Of a stretch of DNA of 64,000 nt, positions 1 through 8,171 are shown piece after piece. Made by a program: the position numbers and the translations under genes. The stretch is taken from assembly GCA_014799385.1 (NCBI GenBank), contig JAAVIC010000012.1:45477-109476 (forward strand). The letters are read 5' to 3'. The notes beneath the pieces were generated by a model. The model was given only the letters and a program-made list of their open reading frames with translations. It did not search any database and had not been told where the DNA came from. Positions within the stretch are counted from its first letter, which is position 1; every line of letters begins with the position of its first letter. This stretch comes from Oscillospiraceae bacterium (GTDB lineage: Bacteria > Bacillota > Clostridia > Oscillospirales > Ruminococcaceae).

Positions 1-1
1 A

Positions 2-1366
2 TTATCTTTCCTCCAGAGGAATATAGGTTTTATTGGTATTGATAGCCTTGTAAGCGGGGCGGATAATGCGCTTGCCGTTTATCATTTCCTCCATACGGTG
101 AGCGCACCAACCCGCCATTCTCGAACAAGCGAACAGCGCGGTGTACATCTCCACGGGGATTCGCAGCATCTTGTACACCAAACCCGAATACATATCCACA
201 TTCGCGCATATATTTTTGATAGCGCCGCGCTCTTCGGCGAATACCGCGGGAGTCAGACGCTCAATGCTGTCAAGCAGCTTAAATTCCGCCTCAAACGCGG
301 TGTCTTTCGCGAGCTTCATAGCGTTGTCTTTAAGGATCACCGCGCGCGGGTCGGACAGCGTATACACCGCGTGACCCATTCCGTAAATCAAGCCCGATTT
401 GTCACCGACCTCCCGGCGAATGATTTTATGCAGATACGCGCTTACCTCGTCATCGTCCGCCCAGTCCTTGACGCCCGACTTGACGTGTTCGAGCATCTCC
501 ATAACCTTGATGTTCGCGCCGCCGTGACGTGGACCTTTAAGCGAACCGATTGCCGCCGCATACGCGGAATAAGCGTCCGTGCCGGATGAGGACACCGTGC
601 GGCAAGTGAACGTGGAGTTGTTTCCGCCGCCGTGTTCCGCGTGGAGCATTAAGCACAGATCCAATAGCTTCGCCTCCTCGGGAGTATAAGCGCGGTCATC
701 GCGCAGCGTGGACAAAATACTCTCGGCAAGGCTCTCTTCCTTGATAAGCTGGTGCATAACCATCGAATCGTTGTGATAAAACCGCCGCAGTGCCTGATAT
801 GACGCGACCATGATAGCGGGGAGTTTTGCGATAACCGAGATAGCCTTGATCATCTCGCTCTCCGCAGACTTGTCCTCGGGATTGCTGTCGCAGCTGTACA
901 GCGTAAGTACCGCTTGCTGCATCTTGTTCATTATGTTCGGCGAGGGATTGCGCATAATCACATCCTCGGTGAAATAGCGCGGCAGCTCGCGATATTCGGA
1001 GATGAGCCTCGAAAAGCTCGTAAGGTCGCGCTCGTTAGGCAGCACGCCAAACAAAAGCAGATACGCGACCTCCTCATAGCCGAAGCGTCTGTCCGCAAGT
1101 ACACCGCTTACCAAATCGCGGATATTATAGCCGCGGTAAATCAACTCGCCCTCGATGGGCTGCTTATCGCCCTCGCTCATTACATATCCGTGAACGCAGC
1201 AGACGTTGGTGATTCCCGCGACAACACCCGATCCATCGGAATTGCGCAGTCCGCGCTTCACCCCGAACTTCGAGTAAAGCGAGCTGTCGATCTCACTGTT
1301 TGCGCAGAAATCCTCGCACATCCTGCGAAGTCTGTCCGTTGGTTTCAGTTGTTCCATTTTGTCCAT
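2..1366 (-). CDS. gltA: Citrate synthase
   Basis: Condenses oxaloacetate with acetyl-CoA to citrate, the entry step of the oxidative TCA branch, in the cytoplasm. The 454-residue product has the family signatures: catalytic His245 in the AEHGG segment, His281 in GPRHGGAN, a GMGHAVY...DPR block around residues 329-341 and the aspartate Asp391 in NVDMYSG. Length is normal for a bacterial enzyme; the stop codon lies at the window edge, so the gene is complete. It has its own strong promoter (1462-1490). Aconitase and isocitrate dehydrogenase lie upstream on the same strand, so the three together make 2-oxoglutarate. A 2-methylcitrate synthase activity cannot be excluded from sequence alone. Confidence 0.95.
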   Translation of the reverse strand: MDKMEQLKPTDRLRRMCEDFCANSEIDSSLYSKFGVKRGLRNSDGSGVVAGITNVCCVHGYVMSEGDKQPIEGELIYRGYNIRDLVSGVLADRRFGYEEVAYLLLFGVLPNERDLTSFSRLISEYRELPRYFTEDVIMRNPSPNIMNKMQQAVLTLYSCDSNPEDKSAESEMIKAISVIAKLPAIMVASYQALRRFYHNDSMVMHQLIKEESLAESILSTLRDDRAYTPEEAKLLDLCLMLHAEHGGGNNSTFTCRTVSSSGTDAYSAYAAAIGSLKGPRHGGANIKVMEMLEHVKSGVKDWADDDEVSAYLHKIIRREVGDKSGLIYGMGHAVYTLSDPRAVILKDNAMKLAKDTAFEAEFKLLDSIERLTPAVFAEERGAIKNICANVDMYSGLVYKMLRIPVEMYTALFACSRMAGWCAHRMEEMINGKRIIRPAYKAINTNKTYIPLEER

Positions 1367-1436
1367 AATTATTCACCCCTAATATCCTCTTTGCAGTTAG
1401 ACCGTATTTTATATATCTTTTGAAGATTCCGCCGGC

Positions 1437-1466
1437 TTGCAAATTTGATTATACATATTCTATTAT
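1437..1466 (+). promoter_or_regulatory. Possible promoter of the SpoIID-like gene
   Basis: TTGCAA, an 18-base spacer and TATTAT on the + strand, overlapping the divergent citrate synthase promoter, so the two could interfere. Weak match; no sporulation-sigma motif was convincing here. Confidence 0.35.
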
Positions 1467-1490
1467 ACACCATAATTTCCCGGTTGTCAA
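1462..1490 (-). promoter_or_regulatory. Sigma-A promoter of citrate synthase
   Basis: On the minus strand TTGACA, a 17-base spacer and TATAAT: a perfect consensus. No convincing Rex-type operator (TTGTGAA/TTGTTAA inverted repeat) overlaps it. Confidence 0.85.
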
Positions 1491-1527
1491 GAGATAAATA
1501 CAATTTGTTCCCGAGAAGGAGTCATTA

Positions 1528-2454
1528 ATGAATAGAAAGTTCACTCCCAAAAAGCTCACGATCGTATCCGGAATCGCTCTGGTTCTGCTTGTCGCGCTGA
1601 TCGTCATACTGATTTTTGTATCGCGTTCCGGTCGAGAATCCGCGATTCCAAGCCGTGTAACGCTTTACCGCCCCGAAACCTCGGAAATCGTCACGCTTTC
1701 TTATGAGGACTTCCTGTGTGGCTGTGTGGCGGGGTTATTGCCCGAGGGGCAATCGCAATACAACGCGGAGGCTCTGCGGGCAATCGCCATAGCGGAAAAT
1801 TCACGAGCTTTATATGTATTAAACAATCGAGGAGCGGCATTTACCGCACCTTATGCAAAAGTCGAGGCAGTGAATTTCGGCGCGGACTTTGTGACAAACG
1901 CAGACTTTCCATATATTTCCACGGAAATAAGCGTCACTCTGCGAACCGCCGTCCAAAACGCGATGAACAGCGTTCTGAGGTTTAACGAAGAACCGATAAA
2001 CGCTCCTATGTGCAAAATTTCCGCAGGGCGAACCGACGAGGACGCGCTCTCACCGTCCGTGGCACTGCCATGCGATATTGACGAAAAGGGCTTTGAAAGC
2101 CGGATGGCGTTCACCCCCGATGAGATTTTGTCCGCGCTGCACAACAAAGGCGTACTCTCGGCGGATTGCTCTAATTGGTTCGGCAAATCGGCTTACAGCG
2201 ACAGCGGAACATTAATGTTCATAGAATTTGGCGAGATGAAATACACGGGCGCGGAGCTGAAGAGATTGCTTGGTCTGCGCAGTACGGCGATTACGATTCA
2301 GTTCGCCGAGGACAAGTTCTGCTTTATTTGCCGCGGATTCGGCGAAAATCGCGGAATGAGCATTTCCGCCGCGAATTTTCTCGCTAAAACGGGAAAAACC
2401 GCCGAGGAAATCCTGGCGGTTTTTTATCCGAATTGTGAAATTGTAAGAGAATAG
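1528..2454 (+). CDS. SpoIID/LytB-domain protein, apparently non-catalytic
   Basis: A 308-residue membrane-anchored protein with a basic N-terminus and one transmembrane helix (about residues 10-32), then a SpoIID/LytB domain. SpoIID is the lytic transglycosylase of the engulfment complex, acting outside the membrane. The domain is recognised from the SYEDFLCGCVA...NAEALRAIAIAE block (residues 58-90) and the C-terminal GFGENRGMSISAANFLAKTG block. Both active-site motifs are altered: the usual VAxEMP glutamate is leucine (CVAGLLPE), and the usual GxGHGxGMS histidine is asparagine. It may therefore be a structural or regulatory paralogue rather than the real SpoIID. Ribosome site GAGAAGGAG precedes ATG. 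It stands alone, divergent from citrate synthase. Confidence 0.7.
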   Translation: MNRKFTPKKLTIVSGIALVLLVALIVILIFVSRSGRESAIPSRVTLYRPETSEIVTLSYEDFLCGCVAGLLPEGQSQYNAEALRAIAIAENSRALYVLNNRGAAFTAPYAKVEAVNFGADFVTNADFPYISTEISVTLRTAVQNAMNSVLRFNEEPINAPMCKISAGRTDEDALSPSVALPCDIDEKGFESRMAFTPDEILSALHNKGVLSADCSNWFGKSAYSDSGTLMFIEFGEMKYTGAELKRLLGLRSTAITIQFAEDKFCFICRGFGENRGMSISAANFLAKTGKTAEEILAVFYPNCEIVRE

Positions 2455-2465
2455 CGGCTTTGCGT

Positions 2466-3254
2466 TTATGTGACATTTGACGCGAACCACGACATCAAAT
2501 CCGCGATGAATTTCGGGGTGTTCGGAAATCTTGACATAACAGCCACGCGGAACTCCTCGGCGGTTACACCGGGACCGAACACAATTTCGCCGATCGTCCT
2601 GTCGTCTTTGCCAAACGCGATTATTCCGTCCGCCACTCCGCCGACCGCGACCTGACCCTTTGCGAAACCGCCGATTGCGTACACTCCGCAACTTACACCG
2701 CCGTAAGAGCACCAGCCGCACGCAACTCCGCCAAACGCGAACAATCCCGCTGCCACACCGCCGAGAGCAAACACTCCCGCAGCAATCATACCGTTGACGA
2801 ACACACCAAGCGTCAGAAATCCAATGGCAATCACACCGAAAGAAAGCAATCCCAGCGAGATAATCCCCATTGACAACAGCCCGATTGAAACGATCCCCTT
2901 CGCACGAAATCCAATCGCGACAACGCCCTTTGCGTTCTTTGCGATGTGAACAAGCGGCATTCCGCGCCACGTTCTCTTGCTCCTGTACTCACCGTTGACA
3001 AATGGGGTCTTCTTGTGAATAACAACGGTCTGCTCGGTCGGAAACTCGTTTTGTGAGGTGCAACCCTTAATCAGCTCGTCCGTGGTGATTCCGAACAACT
3101 CGCTTATCGCCGCGAGCTTCTCCATTTCGGGAGTGGTCGCGCCCAGCTCCCACTTTGAAACAGTCTGCCGCGTAACCCCGAGCTTGTTTCCCAATTCCTC
3201 CTGCGACCAGCCGCGCGATTTTCGCATCTCCATAAGTTTCTCTGCAAAATTCAT
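2466..3254 (-). CDS. XRE-family regulator with 22-fold glycine-pentad repeat
   Basis: A 262-residue protein. Residues 1-62 form a Cro/C1-type helix-turn-helix (WSQEELGNKLGVTRQTVSKWE), as in DNA-binding repressors. Residues 110-215 form an uninterrupted repeat in which every fifth residue is glycine (22 in a row) and the residue three after each glycine is nearly always Ala or Ser, with hydrophobic residues between. This could fold as a narrow beta-solenoid or pack in or on the membrane; no function is known to me. A short charged tail follows. Ribosome site AGGAGGAG. It starts 3 bases after the 3257-3532 gene, so the two form an operon. Confidence is high for a gene and an HTH, low for role. 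Confidence 0.8.
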   Translation of the reverse strand: MNFAEKLMEMRKSRGWSQEELGNKLGVTRQTVSKWELGATTPEMEKLAAISELFGITTDELIKGCTSQNEFPTEQTVVIHKKTPFVNGEYRSKRTWRGMPLVHIAKNAKGVVAIGFRAKGIVSIGLLSMGIISLGLLSFGVIAIGFLTLGVFVNGMIAAGVFALGGVAAGLFAFGGVACGWCSYGGVSCGVYAIGGFAKGQVAVGGVADGIIAFGKDDRTIGEIVFGPGVTAEEFRVAVMSRFPNTPKFIADLMSWFASNVT

Positions 3255-3256
3255 AT

Positions 3257-3532
3257 TTACTCCTCCTGATCGAAATCAATTTTACATCTTTTGGGATTTT
3301 CCGAATTATAACGCACTATAACCTCCGTGCCCTTTAACGGCGGGTCGATTCTCCACGAAATGTAAAATCGTTTCGTAAACTCAACCCCATCAACCGCATA
3401 TTTCACCGTAGCGAAATGCGGAAACCTCGCTCCGTCCAATGCGTGCCTTCGTATGGGCTTGGTGTTGATTTTAATCCACCAAATCTTTTTTACATCGGTA
3501 ACAATGCCACTTGTTTCAGAACTCATTTTCAT
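3257..3532 (-). CDS. Small hypothetical protein
   Basis: A 91-residue protein. A longer in-frame ATG exists upstream, but the ATG at 3532 is preceded by GGGGGTGAT and follows a promoter at 3554-3582 that lies inside the longer frame, so the short form is chosen. Composition is mixed, with a central beta-rich stretch (ATVKYAVDGVEFTKRFYISW) and a C-terminal EVIVRYNSENPKRCKI segment of the kind seen in DUF3592-like proteins. No signal peptide. First gene of a two-gene operon with the pentad-repeat XRE regulator. Function unknown. Confidence 0.65.
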   Translation of the reverse strand: MKMSSETSGIVTDVKKIWWIKINTKPIRRHALDGARFPHFATVKYAVDGVEFTKRFYISWRIDPPLKGTEVIVRYNSENPKRCKIDFDQEE

Positions 3533-3553
3533 GTAATCACCCCCGCTAATCAA

Positions 3554-3582
3554 ATTGTAGCATAAAACTCCAAAAATGTCTA
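3554..3582 (-). promoter_or_regulatory. Sigma-A promoter of the 3257/2466 operon
   Basis: Minus strand TAGACA, 17-base spacer, TACAAT (5/6 matches in each box), about 25 bases before the ribosome site of the 3532 start. Confidence 0.6.
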
Positions 3583-3648
3583 CCAATTTTCGTTGGAACT
3601 TTGTCAACCAAACTTAACATTGGCTTAACAGCGCGGTTTTACACTCAT

Positions 3649-3684
3649 AAAAATTCTCCCCGCCGACCGGCGGGGAGAATTTTT
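3649..3684 (-). terminator. Terminator downstream of rex
   Basis: Near-perfect hairpin AATTCTCCCCGCC/GGCGGGGAGAATT followed on the minus strand by a T-run. It closes the icd-rex operon. Confidence 0.85.
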
Positions 3685-3685
3685 A

Positions 3686-4333
3686 TTAATTGGTAACGGG
3701 ATTGTTCTTTTCCTCCATCAAATAGGAAAGCGTCATAAGACTGTCAGTAAGATGAACATTTTCCACGGAGGTTTCGGGATAATCCGCGTGAATATCATAA
3801 TGTGAAAAATTCCAGAACGCAGTAACTCCGCAATTCACCAGCGTCTTGACTACATCAGCCGCTCCCTCGCGCGGAATGCACAGAATCGCCATATCGGGAG
3901 CGTTATCGGCGCAAAATTCCCGTAACGTTTCAGTATTGCGGACAGCGATCCCGGCAATTTTCTCACCATTCAAAGCGGGATCACGGTCGAAAATCCCTTT
4001 CAAGTCAAAGCCGTACCGCGTGAAGTCGATGTGCTGAGCAACTGCGCGACCGAGCTTACCCGCGCCGATAAGTATCAGACTGCGCGTGTCGGTAAGGTGC
4101 AGAATCGCGCCGATTTGCCCGCGAAGCTCCGCGACATTGTAGCCATAGCCCATCTGCCCGAATCCGCCGAAGCAGTTCAAATCCTGGCGTATCTGCGAGG
4201 CAGTCAGCCGCATACGCTCAGCCAACTGCCCCGAGGAGATTTTCTCCACGCCCTCGTTAAGCAGCTCGCCGAGGAATCGATAATACCGCGGCAGTCGTCG
4301 AATTACCGATTTCGATATGTTTTTATCTTGCAT
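3686..4333 (-). CDS. rex: Redox-sensing transcriptional repressor Rex
   Basis: Homodimeric repressor that senses NADH/NAD+ and controls fermentation and respiration genes. The 215-residue protein has the N-terminal winged helix (residues about 1-75, with LTASQIRQDLNCFGGFG) and a Rossmann domain with the nucleotide loop GAGKLGRA (around residue 92) plus a C-terminal swapped helix. Length is normal for Rex. It starts 20 bases downstream of the icd stop with ribosome site GGAGCGGG, so it is co-transcribed with isocitrate dehydrogenase; this suggests redox control of the 2-oxoglutarate-forming branch, although no clear Rex operator was found before acnA or citrate synthase. Confidence 0.93.
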   Translation of the reverse strand: MQDKNISKSVIRRLPRYYRFLGELLNEGVEKISSGQLAERMRLTASQIRQDLNCFGGFGQMGYGYNVAELRGQIGAILHLTDTRSLILIGAGKLGRAVAQHIDFTRYGFDLKGIFDRDPALNGEKIAGIAVRNTETLREFCADNAPDMAILCIPREGAADVVKTLVNCGVTAFWNFSHYDIHADYPETSVENVHLTDSLMTLSYLMEEKNNPVTN

Positions 4334-4353
4334 AAAACCCGCTCCAAAGGACT

Positions 4354-5568
4354 TTAAGCCATAAGCTCTTTCAATCTGTTGTTGATTTCAATCAGGAATG
4401 TTTCAGTGTCAACGACCTGCTTGTTCGGCAGCTTGCTCATTGCCGCGAGATTCTTATCCATAATGCCGTCCTCCATTGTCTGTACGGAAGCTTTTTCGAG
4501 CTTATCCGCATACGCGCACAGCTCGGGGATATTGTCCAGTTCGCCGCGCTTGCGGAGTGCGCCGCTCCACGCGAAAATGGTAGCGATCGGGTTTGTGGAG
4601 GTCTTTTCGCCCTTGAGGTGCGCGTAATAGTGGCGCGTAACCGTTCCGTGAGCCGCCTCGTACTCGTATTTTCCATCGGGAGAAACAAGAACGCTCGTCA
4701 TCAGTCCGAGCGAACCGAACGCAGTCGCAAGCATATCGCTCATAACATCGCCGTCGTAATTCTTGCAAGCCCAGATAAATCCGCCATCGGAACGAATAAC
4801 ACGAGCCACAACATCGTCAATCAGCGTGTAGAAATACTCGATTCCCGCCGCCTCGAATTTTGCCTTGTACTCGGTTTCGTAAATCTCCGCGAAAATGTCC
4901 TTAAAGCGGTGGTCGTAGGTCTTGGATATGGTATCCTTGGACGCGAACCACAAATTCTCCTTAGCGTCCAGCGCGTAATTGAAGCACGCGCGCGCAAAGC
5001 TCGAAATGGAGCTGTCCAGATTGTGAACGCCCTGTACGATTCCATCGGAGTCCTTAAACTCCTGAATCAGCGCGCGGGTTTCCTTGCCGTCCTTGTCGGT
5101 AATGACAAGCTCCGCCTTGCTGCCTTGCGCTGCTTTCAGCTCGGTGTTCTTGTAGATGTCGCCGTAAGCGTGACGAGCGATGGTTATCGGCTTTGTCCAG
5201 GTTGGGATATACGGTGTGATTCCATTCACGAGAATCGGCTTTCTGAACACCGTTCCGTCCAGAATAGCGCGAATCGTGCCGTTCGGGGACTTCCACATCT
5301 CCTTGAGCTTGTACTCCTCTACACGCTGAGCATTGGGGGTGATGGTCGCGCACTTTACCGCAACGCCATACTTCTTGGTCGCGTTCGCGGAATCCACGGT
5401 GACCTGGTCGTTAGTTTCATTACGGTGAACCAGTCCCAAATCGTAGTAATCCGACTTCAGGTCTATGTACGGAAGAATCAGAATGTCCTTGATCATCTTC
5501 CAGATAATGCGTGTCATTTCATCGCCGTCCATCTCAACGAGCGGTGTTGTCATTTGAATTTTTGCCAT
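4354..5568 (-). CDS. icd: Isocitrate dehydrogenase (NADP+)
   Basis: Oxidatively decarboxylates isocitrate to 2-oxoglutarate with NADPH formation. The 404-residue product belongs to the eukaryotic/Thermotoga-like homodimeric type (IDH subfamily II), not the E. coli type: it has the N-terminal [15 protein letters not shown] motif, substrate loop [16 protein letters not shown], metal site block [26 protein letters not shown] and the cofactor segment [11 protein letters not shown]. Ribosome site AGGAGG. Rex follows within 20 bases. Aconitase lies upstream across five small genes on the same strand, making the pathway context clear. Confidence 0.96.
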   Translation of the reverse strand: MAKIQMTTPLVEMDGDEMTRIIWKMIKDILILPYIDLKSDYYDLGLVHRNETNDQVTVDSANATKKYGVAVKCATITPNAQRVEEYKLKEMWKSPNGTIRAILDGTVFRKPILVNGITPYIPTWTKPITIARHAYGDIYKNTELKAAQGSKAELVITDKDGKETRALIQEFKDSDGIVQGVHNLDSSISSFARACFNYALDAKENLWFASKDTISKTYDHRFKDIFAEIYETEYKAKFEAAGIEYFYTLIDDVVARVIRSDGGFIWACKNYDGDVMSDMLATAFGSLGLMTSVLVSPDGKYEYEAAHGTVTRHYYAHLKGEKTSTNPIATIFAWSGALRKRGELDNIPELCAYADKLEKASVQTMEDGIMDKNLAAMSKLPNKQVVDTETFLIEINNRLKELMA

Positions 5569-5581
5569 AATTTACCTCCTG

Positions 5582-6280
5582 TTAATCCGGAATTGCGAAG
5601 ATTATCTCCGCGCTTCCATCTGTATACTTGTTTATCGCGCGTTCAAATAAAGGCAGAACATCTTTCCGCCTGTTTCCGAACGCTCCGCAGCCAAACGCGC
5701 CGAGTATCATTACCTCCGGCACTCTCGACTGCATAAAAGAAACGATTTTCTCTATTCGACGCTCCATTATGCCATTCACGCGGGATTTCAGCCACGGCAA
5801 TGTGAAGCTTCTATTCACCGCCGGGCAAGTGACAAAATCAACAGTAAACGGTTCAGAAAGCAGTTCCCCGCTGTCGTTTCTTATCACGGGAACGTTCTCC
5901 GACAATATCATTCCATCGGTGTAAAATGTCGAACAACGCAGACGATTTGTACGGTAAAACCGCTTTGCCCCGCGTATCGTGTAGTAAAGCAAAGACGCTC
6001 TGCATAGCGATTCCTCTTGCGCATCTGCGCCGAGAACATACGCTCCGCCCGCATAAAGTGCGTTTGCGAAATTCAGCGCGATAATTTTTCTGCCCCTGTT
6101 GCGCAGAATACATTCTATGGTTGTGAGGGATTGGATATTCTCGGACACCCTGTACTCATCGGCGCGTTCAAGCGGAGTTCCCCGAAAATCGGGGAAATAT
6201 TCGCTATTCATCTCTCCATTATACCCCTTGAACAGCCTGTCATTATCCAACTTGATTTTTAGCGCTTTAGCTATGTTCAT
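5582..6280 (-). CDS. TIGR02452-type poly(ADP-ribose) glycohydrolase-like macrodomain protein
   Basis: A 232-residue protein of the bacterial PARG / TIGR02452 family (macrodomain fold, ADP-ribose binding). The diagnostic segment is FANALYAGGAYVLGADAQEESLCRAS (read in parts: AGGAY near residue 77, then AQEESLCR), equal to the family's GGGV...AQEE loop where the glutamates hydrolyse ADP-ribose bonds; a second block, ILGAFGCGAFGNR, lies near the C-terminus. The first loop has GGA in place of the usual GGG, the glutamates are kept. It is followed 13 bases later by icd. Possible roles are removal of ADP-ribose from protein or nucleic acid; the link with TCA genes is unexplained. Confidence 0.8.
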   Translation of the reverse strand: MNIAKALKIKLDNDRLFKGYNGEMNSEYFPDFRGTPLERADEYRVSENIQSLTTIECILRNRGRKIIALNFANALYAGGAYVLGADAQEESLCRASLLYYTIRGAKRFYRTNRLRCSTFYTDGMILSENVPVIRNDSGELLSEPFTVDFVTCPAVNRSFTLPWLKSRVNGIMERRIEKIVSFMQSRVPEVMILGAFGCGAFGNRRKDVLPLFERAINKYTDGSAEIIFAIPD

Positions 6281-6283
6281 ACA

Positions 6284-6604
6284 TCACTCTCCTCCGTGTA
6301 TATCAAGAAAGCCCTCGGTCGTGGATTGGAACAGCTCCTCGGTAAAATTCAGCCGCATCAGCTTGTTTACCTGGAACGCGTAATAGAACGTTCCCTTGTC
6401 GGTTATGAGCTTGAACAGTGCCTCCACACCGTGGTCCTCAATCTCGAACAGATAGCCGAACTCCGCCTTTGTGTTCTCAAGATTTTCGTATTCCTCACCC
6501 TCGACAAGCGTTCCGAGTGCCGCGTCCAAAAGCTGAATTTTCAGATTCTGGTCGTCAATCGCGTTACGCTCCTTGGGCTGTTTCTTTTTTCCAAATAAAC
6601 TCAT
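6284..6604 (-). CDS. Hypothetical protein
   Basis: A 106-residue acidic protein with a lysine-rich start (MSLFGKKKQPK) and a soluble alpha/beta pattern ending in LDIHGGE; no family recognised. It resembles small DUF1292-type acidic proteins in that it carries a short hydrophobic core flanked by acidic stretches, but this is only an impression. Strong ribosome site CAGGAGG. It lies 12 bases from the DUF6630-like genes and 4 bases from the macrodomain gene, so it belongs to one co-directional run from aconitase to rex. Confidence 0.65.
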   Translation of the reverse strand: MSLFGKKKQPKERNAIDDQNLKIQLLDAALGTLVEGEEYENLENTKAEFGYLFEIEDHGVEALFKLITDKGTFYYAFQVNKLMRLNFTEELFQSTTEGFLDIHGGE

Positions 6605-6616
6605 ATACCCTCCTGT

Positions 6617-7174
6617 TCAGAAAGTCACAACGCTGTGACCGTTATCCTCGGCTATTTCGCTGATTTTCGCAAACACTTCGGGAGTCACGATAATCAGCAC
6701 ATAGCTATCCGAATCAATGTCGATGTAACCCAACCGCGCCCTATCTCCGAGTGCCGCGTTGAGCGCCTTTCCCCACGTTTCCACATCATCGTTCTTGTCC
6801 AATTCCAAATGGCTTATAACATCGGAAATCAAACCGTAGGGTTTCATCTGTTCAAGCGACCAGATGAAGTCCTCCAACCCGCACTTCCAGTCCACCTCAA
6901 ACGCGTAGCCATGCTGATCCAGCTCGTCCACCATCGCAAGGAACAAAAGCTCCTCCGGCTCAAATTCATCTGTGAAATCCTCGTCCGAAAAGTCGATACT
7001 CCGATCGTCAAAACGCTCGGCATTCCGTTTCAGATACTTCTTCGGATTGTCAATCGCGAACTCCACCGCCTTGACGACCTCCGCGTCATTCTTGGAGATT
7101 AAAGCGGCAATCTCCGCGAGATACTTGCATTCTTCGCGTTCGTAGTCCTTGAGAAATTTGTTCAGACTACTCAT
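6617..7174 (-). CDS. DUF6630-like protein (paralogue 1)
   Basis: A 185-residue acidic protein. It shares with its upstream neighbour (7167-8159) the order: EIAALISKND, a xNPKKYLKRN block, an acidic stretch with LFLAMVDELDQHGYAFEVDW, then a C-terminal IDSDSYVLIIVTPEVFAKISEIAEDNGH. The same C-terminal pattern (PLIIVTPEVLEKVSKIAKENGH) occurs in the neighbour, so the two are tandem paralogues. The LEDFIW/LFLAMVDEL pattern fits what I know of DUF6630, a family of unknown role. ATG at 7174 is preceded by GGGGGAGG; a TTG one codon earlier is less likely. Overlaps the upstream gene by 8 bases, so translation is probably coupled. Confidence 0.7.
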   Translation of the reverse strand: MSSLNKFLKDYEREECKYLAEIAALISKNDAEVVKAVEFAIDNPKKYLKRNAERFDDRSIDFSDEDFTDEFEPEELLFLAMVDELDQHGYAFEVDWKCGLEDFIWSLEQMKPYGLISDVISHLELDKNDDVETWGKALNAALGDRARLGYIDIDSDSYVLIIVTPEVFAKISEIAEDNGHSVVTF

Positions 7175-8159
7175 CAATGTCCTCCCCCAAATGCAGGAAT
7201 TTATGACCGTTCTCCTTGGCTATTTTGCTGACTTTCTCAAGCACTTCGGGAGTCACGATAATCAGCGGATAGAGTTCAATATCAAGCGAGCTGTCGACAT
7301 ATCCGACAATCGCCTTGCCGCCAAGCACTGCGTTAAGCTGCATACACCAGAAATCAACGCCCCACAGATCATCATCGTCCTCATCGAGGTTTAAGTCAAT
7401 CTTGCCGAACAGACACTCCAGACCGTATAGCTCGTCCCTGTCCTCGTCAATCTGTGTGGGTACAGACCCGGAAATCAGCTCATAAGCCTTCATCTTCTGC
7501 AACTTGGAAATGAAATCCTCAAGTGCGTAATCCTCATACACCTCGGGAAGAAATCCGCCCTCCTCAGGCTCATATTCTCCATATGCCTCAAACAGATAAC
7601 CGCCCGCGTTCAGCTCGTCAATCATCGCGACCCAAAGAACTTCGTCCATACTTCTGGCATAATCAAACGCTCGGTTTTTGGTGAACACATAATCATCGAT
7701 TTCCATATCGTGCGCCCGAAAGCGTTTTGAGTTCTTCTTGAAATACTTTCTGGGAGCTTTGATCGCGTCCGCAAGGTTATTTATCACCTCTTGGTCGTTA
7801 TTGGAAATCAACGCGGCTATTTCGGTGACAAACGTGAAATCCGTCTTTATGGGCGCGGCAAGCAAATCTCTGCACTTTTGGAGCTGCTCTGCGGAATCCT
7901 CATAGTCAATGATGGATTCAAACTCCTCTGCCGCTGTTTTAAGACCCTCTTCCCCGCCGACCTTGACTCGGAACAGCGCGGTTTTGTAAGTCATATGCCG
8001 CTGCCTTTCAAGGCACTGCTCCGCGAGTTCGGCGGAATCCTTGAAATCGCCGAGTTGGCGGAGCTTTTCCTCGACCGCCTTGAAGTTGGCAATGGACTTT
8101 GCAGCGTTCATCTCCTCGACAGCCGAGTTGTAGAGATTTTCAAAATCCGGGTTTTCCAT
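7167..8159 (-). CDS. DUF6630-like protein with N-terminal helical extension (paralogue 2)
   Basis: A 330-residue protein. Residues about 1-100 are helical and charged with TPR-like spacing (AVEEKLRQLGDFKDSAELAEQC, then YEDSAEQLQKC), a pattern often seen in Firmicute proteins with degenerate tetratricopeptide units. The remainder matches the neighbouring 6617-7174 protein block by block. It is highly acidic near residues 270-290 (a run of aspartates). No signal peptide, no membrane segment; cytoplasmic. Ribosome site GAGGAGGGT. Function unknown; duplicated DUF genes of this kind are sometimes contact-toxin immunity proteins, but no toxin gene is adjacent. Confidence 0.7.
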   Translation of the reverse strand: MENPDFENLYNSAVEEMNAAKSIANFKAVEEKLRQLGDFKDSAELAEQCLERQRHMTYKTALFRVKVGGEEGLKTAAEEFESIIDYEDSAEQLQKCRDLLAAPIKTDFTFVTEIAALISNNDQEVINNLADAIKAPRKYFKKNSKRFRAHDMEIDDYVFTKNRAFDYARSMDEVLWVAMIDELNAGGYLFEAYGEYEPEEGGFLPEVYEDYALEDFISKLQKMKAYELISGSVPTQIDEDRDELYGLECLFGKIDLNLDEDDDDLWGVDFWCMQLNAVLGGKAIVGYVDSSLDIELYPLIIVTPEVLEKVSKIAKENGHKFLHLGEDIDE

Positions 8160-8171
8160 TTTCTACCCTCC

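Noticed and set aside
1367..1527. Rex operator near the citrate synthase promoter
   Set aside because: No TTGTGAA- or TTGTTAA-type inverted repeat of sufficient length overlaps the promoter boxes; the aconitase promoter was also negative.
2212..2970. 252-codon minus frame overlapping the XRE pentad-repeat gene
   Set aside because: Cys/Arg-rich nonsense translation produced by the glycine-pentad repeat read out of frame; no ribosome site.
2470..3250. CRISPR-like or tandem DNA repeat in the XRE gene
   Set aside because: The 15-base periodicity comes from protein pentads with varied codons, not identical DNA repeats with spacers.
4618..5736. 372-codon open frame on the + strand opposite icd
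   Set aside because: Antisense of a clear isocitrate dehydrogenase; composition is that of a shadow frame.
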